Of a stretch of DNA of 17,915 nt, positions 8,344 to 16,186 are shown piece after piece (positions within the stretch are counted from its first letter, which is position 1; every line of letters starts with the position of its first letter). Made by a program: the position numbers and the translations under genes. This stretch comes from Candidatus Dojkabacteria bacterium UBA2022 (GTDB lineage Bacteria; Patescibacteriota; Dojkabacteria; SC72): NCBI GenBank assembly GCA_002335495.1, contig DDBW01000009.1:1-17915 (forward strand), in the 5' to 3' direction. The notes beneath the pieces are model-generated. The model searched no databases. It saw only the letters and a list, made by a program, of their open reading frames with translations, and was not told the origin of the DNA.

Positions 8344-8935
8344 CAAATAGATAGTTTTTTGTAGGTCCTCTCTTCCTCCACTCGCTAACTATTATGTAGC
8401 TAAGCATTATCCCCCCTACTACATCTATGCTGTAATGTCCCATGCTTATTATCATTAGAAATGATGATATTAGTAGCACCCACCAATATACTTTCTTCAA
8501 TTCTATATACTTAACTCCCTCAATCATGAAGTACATTAGAGCAAGGATACCTATATGCCCTGATGGAAACATTCCGAACTGAGTAATTACTTCTCTAAAT
8601 ATTCCATGGGATGGTATATCTACTCCTGTTGGTCTCATAAGAGGGGTTAGCATCATAAGTATAGCCCTGGCAATATAAAATATTGAGAATAGATTAATAA
8701 TTTCCAATCTCTTTTTCTTCTCATGTCCAAAATATTTGAAAAAGAATAGATATATACCGTAGAAGAAGAGAATGTCTGACAGATATTCAGTAACTATATG
8801 GTATGGAAAGATATTAAATAGTAGGTCTTCACTAATAACCCTAGTAGTAAAAATATTTGTTATTACGTAATTAGCAAACAAGGTTACTATTGATGCTACT
8901 AGTATTAAGACTGATGTTTTCTGATTAGATGTCAT
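8336..8935 (-). CDS. PAP2/sphingomyelin-synthase-like membrane phosphatase or transferase
   Basis: This is a 199-residue integral membrane protein with about six hydrophobic segments. It carries two signature blocks of the PAP2 superfamily: FPSGH (near residue 123) and GHYSIDVVGG (near residue 165). The second has the catalytic histidine followed four residues later by aspartate. This spacing, with no KxxxxxxRP block in front, matches the C-terminal PAP2 (sphingomyelin synthase-like) subgroup, whose members move or remove phospho-head groups on lipids at the membrane. The substrate cannot be predicted. The start is supported by an extended -10 that ends 10 bases upstream of the ATG. The gene converges on the tandem MutS gene and overlaps its 3' end by 8 bases. 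The C-terminus is cytoplasmic and basic (EWRKRG). Confidence 0.8.
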   Translation of the reverse strand: MTSNQKTSVLILVASIVTLFANYVITNIFTTRVISEDLLFNIFPYHIVTEYLSDILFFYGIYLFFFKYFGHEKKKRLEIINLFSIFYIARAILMMLTPLMRPTGVDIPSHGIFREVITQFGMFPSGHIGILALMYFMIEGVKYIELKKVYWWVLLISSFLMIISMGHYSIDVVGGIMLSYIIVSEWRKRGPTKNYLFAN

Positions 8936-8945
8936 TATTAGGGTA

Positions 8946-8954
8946 AATATACCA
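8946..8954 (-). promoter_or_regulatory. Extended -10 promoter element for the PAP2-like gene
   Basis: The minus strand reads TGGTATATT, an extended -10 with a one-mismatch hexamer. Exactly 10 bases separate it from the ATG at 8935, the same spacing as in front of the DHH gene. Transcription would start about 4 bases before the start codon. A weak -35-like AAGACA lies about 18 bases upstream. Confidence 0.5.
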
Positions 8955-9067
8955 TAATAACAATAATCTTGTCTTTTAAAGGATAACCCTCTCCTTTTAT
9001 TCCTTTGCGAACTATCTTCCTAAGTGTATTTAGCAGGCAAGCGTTTTGTCAACTAACGATTGCAATT

Positions 9068-9322
9068 TCAATCTAATACGCTAAAGATATCTCTTGTACT
9101 GTCTCCAGATAGTTGCTGACTAATATCATAGGTATTTTATTGGCTTTTTAAGGAATTCTAACCCATCCCTCATGAAACTGCCGCAGATGATGAAGTGAGG
9201 TTTTTCAGTTCCGATTGCAATTAGTCCTTATTCTAGAGCTTTTTGGAGGTGATATCGAAACCTTTTAGGATTTTGGTACTTGAAGGGATGTAATAATCTA
9301 TTTTTATTGCTTTATCTTCATT
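9068..9322 (-). pseudogene. Decayed gene, frame broken twice
   Basis: The gap from 8936 to 9355 has no intact gene, but three protein-like runs follow each other on the minus strand. The first is 9322-9236 (including IDYYIPSSTKILKGFDITSK, stop at 9235-9233). The second is 9227-9129 in another frame (GLIAIGTEKPHFIICGSFMR and on to KKPIKYL). The third is 9127-9071, back in the first frame (DISQQLSGDSTRDIFSVLD), then TGA. Two indels around the middle run would restore one chain of about 85 residues. There is no in-frame ATG; a TAA lies just upstream, so the N-terminus is missing. A further open run (LRKIVRKGIKGEGYPLKDKI) down to about 8942 may be the C-terminal end. I do not recognise the family. 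Consensus error is an alternative to true decay. Confidence 0.5.
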
Positions 9323-9329
9323 TTTAGCT

Positions 9330-9335
9330 TAAAAT
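9330..9335 (+). promoter_or_regulatory. Likely -10 box of the GT2-GH18 operon
   Basis: TAAAAT (five of six bases of the consensus) lies 20 bases before the TTG start at 9356. This predicts transcription starting around 9342, inside the inverted repeat at 9341-9359. No convincing -35 or TGn extension is present. Confidence 0.35.
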
Positions 9336-9340
9336 ACACC

Positions 9341-9359
9341 GCAAGTTTAATTAACTTGC
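9341..9359. repeat. Inverted repeat spanning the operon start
   Basis: GCAAGTT-TAATT-AACTTGC is a perfect 7-base inverted repeat around a 5-base loop. It covers the expected transcription start and the TTG start codon of the GT2 gene. It could be an operator for a dimeric repressor or, in RNA, a hairpin that hides the start codon. There is no T-run after it and it precedes the gene, so a terminator is unlikely. Confidence 0.4.
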
Positions 9360-11671
9360 AAAAGATTTTGATAGAAAATAATAAGAAGAAAGATTCCTTC
9401 TGGAAAAAGAGACAATGGGGAAGTGAGAAAACATATGCCCCTCTACCCTCTATACATCCTAGACCTTCGACCTTAAAACTCGCAATGAGTAAAATTGCAG
9501 TGATCGTTACGGTTGTGTTTTGGATGTTGTATATACTTTCTATTATCCTGAGACAATTGGTGGAGGGAGAAAATTCGTACTACTTTACCCTTGAAGCATT
9601 TGGATATACCTTAGTCGTAAGCCTTCTAATCTTCTCTGCTTTAATGTATTTAATAGCAAGACAGGGCGCGTTTGAGAGATTCAGTAAACATGTAAGAGTC
9701 CCTAGGGCTATTCTTGAAAGATTTTTTGCAAGTAGGCAGCCCTCAATTACAGTACTAGTTCCCTCATACGACGAGGAACCTGAGGTAATTAGGAAGACAT
9801 TGCTATCTGCCGCCCTACAAGAGTATCCTGATCTACGAATCGTTCTGCTTATTGACGATAAACCATTTCCAACTGATCCAAACGTATTAGCCAGACTAAA
9901 TCAAACGAGAAGTATTCCTAATCAGATAGAACTACTACTAGATAAGCCTTACAGTAGATTTAGTAATGCTTACGCCAAGTATCAGGCATCCCGTAAAGGG
10001 CTCAAGTCACCAAACAGGAAGATAATTGCAGAGATTGCTAAGCAATATAAATGGGCCTCAGATTTTCTTTACAGCTTTGCAGGTGAACAGGAAATTGATG
10101 ACCATGTTGATATCTTTTTTGCAGATCAAGTCATAAAAGAACTTGCAAACGATCTCAAACTTGTTCATGACGCGTTAAACAGTTCACTCAAAGAAGGGGC
10201 GGTACTTTCTTTCGATAGAATAGATCCTCTATACCAGAGGTTACTCTGGATATTTAACGCCAAGGTAACTTACTTTGAAAGAAAAAGATACATGTCTCTA
10301 TCCCAAGAGGCAAACAAAGCTATGAACTTGAACTCTTATATTGGTCTAATGGGAGGGACGTATAGGCCTGAGGTGACTCCTGATGGAACTATCCTTACTC
10401 TTATAAACGACAAGAAAGCTAAAAAGGATGATATTAGCGTTCCAGACTCTGATTTCTTACTCACGCTAGATGCGGACTCCATTCTCTTACGAGACTACTG
10501 CATGAGACTTGTATACTTCTTGGAACAGCCAGGTAATGAGAGGGTCGCTGTAACGCAAACCCCATATTCATCTTTTCGAGGTGCTCTTACAAGGATAGAG
10601 CGTCTTGCTGGTGCAACAACGGATGTACAACATATCTTACATCAGGGTATGACATATTATGGGGCCACTTTCTGGGTAGGAGCAAACGCCGTGATTAGAA
10701 AGAAAGCAATTGAAGATATTGTAGAAAAGGAGTGGATTGGAGGATTTGAAATTAAGAGATATATACAAGATCGTACTGTTATTGAGGATACGGAATCGAG
10801 TATTGACCTTGGGGTTCATGGTTGGAAGCTTGTGAACTATCCAGAGCGACTTAGCTATAGTGCCACACCGCCTGATTTCGGGTCTCTTGTAATTCAGCGT
10901 AGGCGATGGGCAAACGGAGGTCTCCTTATTATGCCTAAATTGTTCAATCAGATTGATGCAAGCAAAAAGAGAAATAACCCAGTCCCATTAATGGAAATTC
11001 TGCTTAGGGTTAACTATATGGCTTCAATTGCTTGGGCTTCGTTTGGTCTTTTATTCATGTTAGCATATCCTTTTGATGGCGAACTTCTTAGTCCTCTAGT
11101 ACTACTTTCATCAGCGCCATACTTTATGGCTATGGCTAGTGACTTAAAGTATAACGGTTATAAGTATTCGGATATTCTAAATATATATGGTTTTAACCTT
11201 ATCCTACTTCCTGTTAACTTGGCTGGAGTCTTAAAATCTATGGAGCAGGCTCTCACAGGAAAGAAGATTCCTTTTGCTAGAACACCAAAGGTGAAAAACC
11301 GAACTGCGACAGGTTTAATGTATGTGCTGGTGCCGATTTTGATAGTTGTATTCTCCCTATATATTCTTTGGCAGAATATCCTCCTTGCTAACTGGGGTAA
11401 CGCAATATACGCCGCATTTAATGCGGTTACAGCAATATGGGCAATTATTAACTATATTGGAATTGGCAATCTCTTTGTTGATCTTTGGCAAGGTTTCGTT
11501 GATCTCCTATACGTTGATGTTAGAAACAAGAACGAAGTTTCGGACAGTTCTGAAGAAGAGTATTATATAAACTGGAGGTCTGTTCTATATCATGGTGAAA
11601 ATTCAGGGGCAGTACCTCATGCTTCTCTTCGAGATCTCGTTTTAGATTCAGTTAATAACAAAGCAAAGTAA
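9356..11671 (+). CDS. Membrane GT2 polysaccharide synthase, chitin-synthase-like
   Basis: This is a processive family 2 glycosyltransferase of the inner membrane, of the cellulose/chitin/hyaluronan synthase type. It would use a UDP-sugar to build and extrude a beta-linked polymer. Two N-terminal membrane helices (about residues 45-64 and 82-101) precede the GT-A domain. That domain shows VLVPSYDEEPE (133-143), IDD at 166-168, the metal-binding DAD at 372-374, ED at 477-478 as the likely catalytic block, and QRRRW at 514-518. About four or five further helices follow. QRRRW is the form typical of chitin synthases. About 204 residues separate D168 from DAD, far more than in BcsA; residues 200-330 are a charged helical insertion of unknown role. 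The start is TTG, with the frame open back to 9284 and no ATG before 9485, which lies just before the first helix. The stop overlaps the next ATG by one base. Confidence 0.85.
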   Translation: MQKILIENNKKKDSFWKKRQWGSEKTYAPLPSIHPRPSTLKLAMSKIAVIVTVVFWMLYILSIILRQLVEGENSYYFTLEAFGYTLVVSLLIFSALMYLIARQGAFERFSKHVRVPRAILERFFASRQPSITVLVPSYDEEPEVIRKTLLSAALQEYPDLRIVLLIDDKPFPTDPNVLARLNQTRSIPNQIELLLDKPYSRFSNAYAKYQASRKGLKSPNRKIIAEIAKQYKWASDFLYSFAGEQEIDDHVDIFFADQVIKELANDLKLVHDALNSSLKEGAVLSFDRIDPLYQRLLWIFNAKVTYFERKRYMSLSQEANKAMNLNSYIGLMGGTYRPEVTPDGTILTLINDKKAKKDDISVPDSDFLLTLDADSILLRDYCMRLVYFLEQPGNERVAVTQTPYSSFRGALTRIERLAGATTDVQHILHQGMTYYGATFWVGANAVIRKKAIEDIVEKEWIGGFEIKRYIQDRTVIEDTESSIDLGVHGWKLVNYPERLSYSATPPDFGSLVIQRRRWANGGLLIMPKLFNQIDASKKRNNPVPLMEILLRVNYMASIAWASFGLLFMLAYPFDGELLSPLVLLSSAPYFMAMASDLKYNGYKYSDILNIYGFNLILLPVNLAGVLKSMEQALTGKKIPFARTPKVKNRTATGLMYVLVPILIVVFSLYILWQNILLANWGNAIYAAFNAVTAIWAIINYIGIGNLFVDLWQGFVDLLYVDVRNKNEVSDSSEEEYYINWRSVLYHGENSGAVPHASLRDLVLDSVNNKAK

Positions 11672-13260
11672 TGAATAACATTGAAAATAAAGGAACAATT
11701 AAACCAGTTAAAACTCGAAGACTCTCTCCTTTTAGAGTGCTAGTTGCACTTGCTCTACTTGGTTACATTGGGTACCAGATTTTTAACCAATTCCAAGCTT
11801 GGGATAACTCCAAGGATATTCTGAAAGTTGATCCATGGTTCGCTTCATATGTTGATGTTACAGCTACTCCCCAATTTGACTTTGAACAGTTGGGAAATAC
11901 TGCTGGGAAGAATGTCGTGTTATCATTTATAGTCGCATCAAGCGACGATAGCTGTACTCCTACATGGGGTAACGCCTATACATTAAACGAAGCGGATGAG
12001 GCTCTAGATTTAAATCGAAGAATTGCACGTCTTAGGCAGTTAGGTGGCGATGTGGCGGTTTCATTTGGAGGGCTTTTAAACAACGAACTTTCGTTGAACT
12101 GTTTAGATCAGGATAAGCTTGTTCTTGCATACGAGAGTGTCATTAACAAGTACGGAATTGAAATGATAGATCTAGACTTAGAAGGAGAGTCCCTTTCTAA
12201 TCAGGAGGCTGTTACAAGACTTGCGAAAGCTATTTCGTTTATACAGAGTAAGATGAGGCAGAGGGATGGAGCTCTTGGGGTTTGGTTAACCCTACCCGTT
12301 ATTCCACAAGGTCTTACTGAAGAGGGAACTCGTGCAATTGCGATTATGCTTAAGGAAGGAGTTGATCTTGCAGGTGTAAATATAATGGTTATGAACTATG
12401 GAGATAGTAAAAATACATATGAATCTCTCGTTCTTGCCACTAAGTCAGCAATGCAGGAAACACATCGACAATTGGGTATTCTATATGTGCAAGATGGAAC
12501 CTCATTAAGTAGCGAAAGTTTGTGGGGTAAAATTGGTATAACTCCAATGATTGGGCAAAATGACCTTCGTGACGAGGTTTTTAATATATCTGACGCTGTA
12601 GTCCTTAATGAGTACGCAGCAGGAATTGGTGTGATGAGGGTTTCAATGTGGTCTGCAAATCGGGATGTTCAGTGTGGTGACAACTACGTAAACTTATCTG
12701 TAGTATCAGACTCTTGTAGTGGTGTTAAACAAAACCGTTTTGAGTTCCTGGAAACCCTTTCTAGAAGCTTTACCGGTACCTTATCAAGTAATGCTGCAAT
12801 TAAGACTGAAGATGATGGTGTTAAACCAGAAAGTATCGTTGACGACCCATCTAGTAGTCCCTATCAAATATGGAATGATAACTCTGTGTATCTTGAAGGG
12901 ACTAAAGTTGTGTGGCGAAGGAACGTGTATCAAGCAAAATGGTGGACACAAGGGGATCTTCCTGACAATCCAGTCCTTCAATCGTGGCAAACCCCTTGGC
13001 ATCTAATTGGTCCAGTTTTGGAAGGGGAAAAACCTCTTAAACTTCCTACTCTACCGAAAGGAACCTACCCTTCCTGGGATGGACTTGTTCAGTATGATGA
13101 GGGAGATCGAGTTATGTTCAGAGACGTACCTTACCAAGCAAAATGGTGGACTCAGGGCGATAGTCCTGCGGCTGCAAGTGCGGATCCTACATCCTCTCCT
13201 TGGGCACAACTGACCTACAAGGAGATTGAGGAAGTTATTGAAGAGTTTGGAAAAAAGTAG
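11671..13260 (+). CDS. Membrane-anchored GH18 chitinase-like protein with two CBM5/12 modules
   Basis: This 529-residue exported protein has one N-terminal helix at about residues 22-38 after a basic stretch (KTRR). It has no clear cleavage site, so it is probably a signal anchor. Residues 50 to about 360 form a GH18-type barrel. YGIEMIDLDLEGES carries the GH18 catalytic signature DxDxE at D167, D169 and E171, with E171 as the acid. Two CBM5/12 chitin-binding modules follow, at about 398-445 and 467-517. Each has the hallmark YQAKWWTQGD, at 420-429 and 488-497. GH18 enzymes cleave beta-1,4-GlcNAc polymers by substrate-assisted catalysis. The ATG overlaps the GT2 stop codon by one base (TAATG), implying translational coupling. 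It most likely trims, releases or binds the polymer made by the upstream synthase; scavenging of outside chitin is the alternative. It ends 9 bases before the convergent E1-beta gene. Confidence 0.85.
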   Translation: MNNIENKGTIKPVKTRRLSPFRVLVALALLGYIGYQIFNQFQAWDNSKDILKVDPWFASYVDVTATPQFDFEQLGNTAGKNVVLSFIVASSDDSCTPTWGNAYTLNEADEALDLNRRIARLRQLGGDVAVSFGGLLNNELSLNCLDQDKLVLAYESVINKYGIEMIDLDLEGESLSNQEAVTRLAKAISFIQSKMRQRDGALGVWLTLPVIPQGLTEEGTRAIAIMLKEGVDLAGVNIMVMNYGDSKNTYESLVLATKSAMQETHRQLGILYVQDGTSLSSESLWGKIGITPMIGQNDLRDEVFNISDAVVLNEYAAGIGVMRVSMWSANRDVQCGDNYVNLSVVSDSCSGVKQNRFEFLETLSRSFTGTLSSNAAIKTEDDGVKPESIVDDPSSSPYQIWNDNSVYLEGTKVVWRRNVYQAKWWTQGDLPDNPVLQSWQTPWHLIGPVLEGEKPLKLPTLPKGTYPSWDGLVQYDEGDRVMFRDVPYQAKWWTQGDSPAAASADPTSSPWAQLTYKEIEEVIEEFGKK

Positions 13261-13269
13261 GTAGTTCTA

Positions 13270-14193
13270 TTATTGCTTTAGTATAGATAATACTTTCTCG
13301 ATAATTACTTCTTTTGAGAGGCTAACTGAACTCTCAACTTCTTGAGCCACAGCCCGTGATGTAAGAGTGGATGTAAGTTTGTGATATCTTACGTTAGGAT
13401 ATTCTTCAACTAATGTACTAACTATGTCTGACGCTGTTGATCCGTACCCTTCATCTACAACCAAAAGACTATTCGTCTTAGAGACTGATTTTTTAATTGT
13501 GCCCCAATCAAGTGGGTTGAGATACCTTAAGTCAATTATCTCAATATTGTCTATCTCTTTTACCGCTTCGAGTACTACTGTAGTTCCTCTTCCGTAACTT
13601 ACAATGGTTAACTGATCTCCCTCTCTAACTAATCTACTTTTCGTTGTTGGGACGTTATCGTATTCGACCGTGTTTTCATGTAATAACTTATGATTCAAAA
13701 ACAGTGTGGGACTCTTTCTTTCAATACTCTCAGTCAGAAGAGAGTACGCATCGGTCGAGTTTGAAGGATATACTACAGTTAAACCTGGAACCTTTGTGAA
13801 CATGTACTCTAAAGGTTGTGAATGTGTAGCCCCATATCCTCTCTCTGAGTTAATAGTTGCGTAGTATGTTAGAGGTACATTAAATTTCCCATTGCTCAAA
13901 TACGCAATCTTAGATGCGTTGTTAACTATGTTATCAGCACTGTGAAGTATAAAGTCGAGAAAGGCATATTCTACAAGAGCATGCTTACCACTCATTGCCA
14001 TACCAGTTGCAATTCCTGATGTTGCAGCTTCCGAAATTGGAGTGTCAAAAATATAATTGGGAAATTTTTCGAATAGCCCTTTGAATACACCTCCCTGTCC
14101 TCCCCATAACCTTATATCCTGTCCAAATAGATATAAATTACCTTTGCCTAAATTCTCTTCAACAGCCTTGGTTATTGCTTCAGAATATTTCAT
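13270..14193 (-). CDS. pdhB: 2-oxoacid (pyruvate-type) dehydrogenase E1 beta subunit
   Basis: This is the beta subunit of the heterotetrameric thiamine-diphosphate E1 enzyme, which decarboxylates pyruvate or a related 2-oxoacid (or acetoin) and passes the acyl group to lipoylated E2. The 307-residue length is close to the normal 325. E55 in DTPISEAATSGIA is the conserved glutamate that activates the thiamine ring. The pyrimidine-binding domain is followed by the transketolase C-terminal domain (from about residue 185), with DLRYLNPLD and LVVDEGYGS blocks. The stretch GYGATHSQPLEYMF matches the conserved GxxHSQ region near the active site. The start overlaps the 3' end of the E1-alpha gene by 14 bases, so the two are translationally coupled. 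No E2 or E3 gene is in the window. Pyruvate is the default substrate guess; branched-chain acids and acetoin remain possible. Confidence 0.85.
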   Translation of the reverse strand: MKYSEAITKAVEENLGKGNLYLFGQDIRLWGGQGGVFKGLFEKFPNYIFDTPISEAATSGIATGMAMSGKHALVEYAFLDFILHSADNIVNNASKIAYLSNGKFNVPLTYYATINSERGYGATHSQPLEYMFTKVPGLTVVYPSNSTDAYSLLTESIERKSPTLFLNHKLLHENTVEYDNVPTTKSRLVREGDQLTIVSYGRGTTVVLEAVKEIDNIEIIDLRYLNPLDWGTIKKSVSKTNSLLVVDEGYGSTASDIVSTLVEEYPNVRYHKLTSTLTSRAVAQEVESSVSLSKEVIIEKVLSILKQ

Positions 14194-15787
14194 TCAGTAT
14201 TTCCGTCATTTTATTTTCGACCTCCTGTTTTGCCTTATGAATGTTATCGTTACTCTCGTGCCCATTCTCTCTTAAATATTTTTCATATAGCTGTATTGGG
14301 TCTTTTTCCTTCCACTCTTTATCTATCTCCTCATCCTTATACGCTTGATCTTTGTCACTCATGGAATGACCAACTGTTCTATATGTCATTATCTCGACAA
14401 ACACAGGTTTCTGATTTTCCCGTACCCACTCAACTATATCTTGAAGGCGGTTGGTTAAATGTACGAGGTCTGTACCAAATGAGATTTTTTCCGAGAGAAT
14501 TCCGTATGCGTGTGAGACTCTGGATGACAGGTTTGAGACGGGTACATGGTCATTGAATCTTGTACTTTGTGAGTATAGATTGTTTTCGCATATTGTAACT
14601 AACGGTAGATTCCAAAGGGCTGCCATATTCAACACCTCATGACTACTTCCCTCATCCATTGATCCTTCTCCTATAACATTTACAGCAACCCTCCGGCTCT
14701 TATCCAACTTGAAAGATAGGGCGGCTCCGGCTGCCATCCCTCCATTTGCGGCAACGATGCCATTGGCCAGCCACAATCCGTTATTTTTTGATGAGAAGTG
14801 CATTGGTCCTGCCTTCCCGTAGTTTAGCCCTTCTGTATCACCAATACATTCTTTAAAAAGTTTTAACGGATCTATGTTCATACCAAGAGCTATGTGATGG
14901 CCTCTATGGGTTACGAATACTGCATCATTGCTGTTTAAAACTGATCCTAGCGCTACTCCTGTTGCCTCCTGCCCTACTGATAGGTGGTATGATCCTCTTA
15001 TTTTCTCACTTCTGAATAGCTCCTCTAATTTCTCTTCAAAGCGTCTAATGAGAAGGAGTTTCTTATACTTTTCTATATATTCGTTTTCAGATTGTATAAA
15101 TGTCGTTTTTGGTGTTCTGTCATAGCTTTTAAAAAGCTCTATGACTGAGTGCTCCATGATCATTGGGAAGTTGTTTTCGTACGCAAAGTTTCTAGCTTGT
15201 TCCTTATTTAAAGGTACTCCTGTCTCAACATTTTTTAAGGTTATTAAACAAACCAGTCCTGACAGTCCGAAGTATTGAGATAGAAAGACTCCCATTTCTG
15301 TATGTCCAATTCTTTCGTTGAGCAGTCCTTCTCTTGCTAAGTAGGTTCTAACATGCCCTGGCATGATGAACTCGTCATAGAATTTTGAGTAACTATTATC
15401 TTTTACGATTTCTGCTAATCTTGTAATCGCTTGTACCTTATCCAGATCTGCAGATCCCGTGTTTACATTCTTTAAATCAAATGTAGGTCCTGCGTGTGAT
15501 TGTTTTATAGCCCTTTGGGTATTATCATCTTGCTGTGCGTATAGCCCAAGAGCGTCACTTAAAAATGGCATACCAAATTTATCCGCTATCGTTTTGCTCA
15601 TCATTACGGCAACATCTCCTGTTGCATATTTACGCATGAGGCGGTATTTATCTACAGTTAGAAATTCTGCAGGTACTAGTATTGATGTCTCGTCTTCTTC
15701 GTTGCTGTATATCAGAATCGGTTCTCCGCTTGTGATATTTGTTTTTATTTTTTCTACTTCATTCATGGTGTACATATAAATTACCAT
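14180..15787 (-). CDS. E1 alpha subunit with N-terminal RibB-like (DHBP synthase) domain
   Basis: This 535-residue protein is a fusion in one unbroken frame. Residues 236-535 are a normal E1-alpha. YHLSVGQEA is at 267-275 and HRGHH at 294-298. The thiamine-diphosphate motif runs from G373-E-G375 to N402-N403 (GEG in place of GDG). GHSMSDKDQAY matches the phosphorylation-loop region. Residues 10-220 align along their length with 3,4-dihydroxy-2-butanone 4-phosphate synthase (RibB): VPAEFLTVDKYRLM (38-51), MPGHVRTYLAREGLL (142-156), IGHTEMGVFLSQYFGLSGLV (160-179), and an ARNFAYENNFPMIM end (198-211). The acidic catalytic loop DRENEGD of active RibB is missing (EEDETS instead), so riboflavin-precursor synthesis is unlikely; a sugar-phosphate-binding role is possible. 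Start candidates are M1, M5 and M8, none with a Shine-Dalgarno. The gene lies 32 bases after the 121-residue gene and overlaps E1-beta by 14 bases. Confidence 0.85.
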   Translation of the reverse strand: MVIYMYTMNEVEKIKTNITSGEPILIYSNEEDETSILVPAEFLTVDKYRLMRKYATGDVAVMMSKTIADKFGMPFLSDALGLYAQQDDNTQRAIKQSHAGPTFDLKNVNTGSADLDKVQAITRLAEIVKDNSYSKFYDEFIMPGHVRTYLAREGLLNERIGHTEMGVFLSQYFGLSGLVCLITLKNVETGVPLNKEQARNFAYENNFPMIMEHSVIELFKSYDRTPKTTFIQSENEYIEKYKKLLLIRRFEEKLEELFRSEKIRGSYHLSVGQEATGVALGSVLNSNDAVFVTHRGHHIALGMNIDPLKLFKECIGDTEGLNYGKAGPMHFSSKNNGLWLANGIVAANGGMAAGAALSFKLDKSRRVAVNVIGEGSMDEGSSHEVLNMAALWNLPLVTICENNLYSQSTRFNDHVPVSNLSSRVSHAYGILSEKISFGTDLVHLTNRLQDIVEWVRENQKPVFVEIMTYRTVGHSMSDKDQAYKDEEIDKEWKEKDPIQLYEKYLRENGHESNDNIHKAKQEVENKMTEILNEIF

Positions 15788-15819
15788 GTAATGAGAGAAG
15801 AGGTAAACTAGAAATCTCG

Positions 15820-16185
15820 CTAATTTGCTAGAAGCTCTTGACCGAGTTTGTTGAATATTCCAAACGAAAGTGCCATATATGGTCTTGCAGTTAAATATGA
15901 TACTTTCTCATAGTGATCTGGAAAGTCAAAAGTTAAGGTTATCAGGAAATCATTACTTGTGGGGTCGTTTGTGCAGGATGGTTTTACTAGAATATTCCTA
16001 CATTTACCTTTTGATTCTATAATTTCGTATGCCTTACTTCTTAGTGTCTCTATGTCATCTGTTACTCCGTGAATTATCATTTGCTCCTTAGGTGGAAGCT
16101 GGTCCTCATGCTCTTTAGTCATGAGAACCAGCCTATCTTCATATGTCTCAAAGCCTTGTGACATTGAGGATATAATATACTCCAT
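15820..16185 (-). CDS. Small conserved-looking protein of unknown function
   Basis: This is a 121-residue soluble protein that I do not recognise. It has no signal peptide or membrane helix. The predicted pattern is a helix (SMSQGFETYEDRLVLM), a strand (QMIIHGVTDD), a long helix (IETLRSKAYEIIESKG), then strands (RNILVKPS and FLITLTFDFP) and a C-terminal helix (ALSFGIFNKLGQELL). It holds only two cysteines, in GKCRNILVKPSCTND, and no CxxC or histidine-rich metal motif. It starts one base after the stop of the copper ATPase and ends 32 bases before the E1-alpha gene, so it is surely part of their transcript. It could be a cytosolic partner of either neighbour; sequence alone does not decide. 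Confidence 0.6.
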   Translation of the reverse strand: MEYIISSMSQGFETYEDRLVLMTKEHEDQLPPKEQMIIHGVTDDIETLRSKAYEIIESKGKCRNILVKPSCTNDPTSNDFLITLTFDFPDHYEKVSYLTARPYMALSFGIFNKLGQELLAN

Positions 16186-16186
16186 A

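Noticed and set aside
14180..15787. Active riboflavin-pathway RibB enzyme
   Set aside because: The fold-level match is good, but the acidic DRENEGD loop needed for catalysis is absent, so I call it RibB-like and do not assign the activity.
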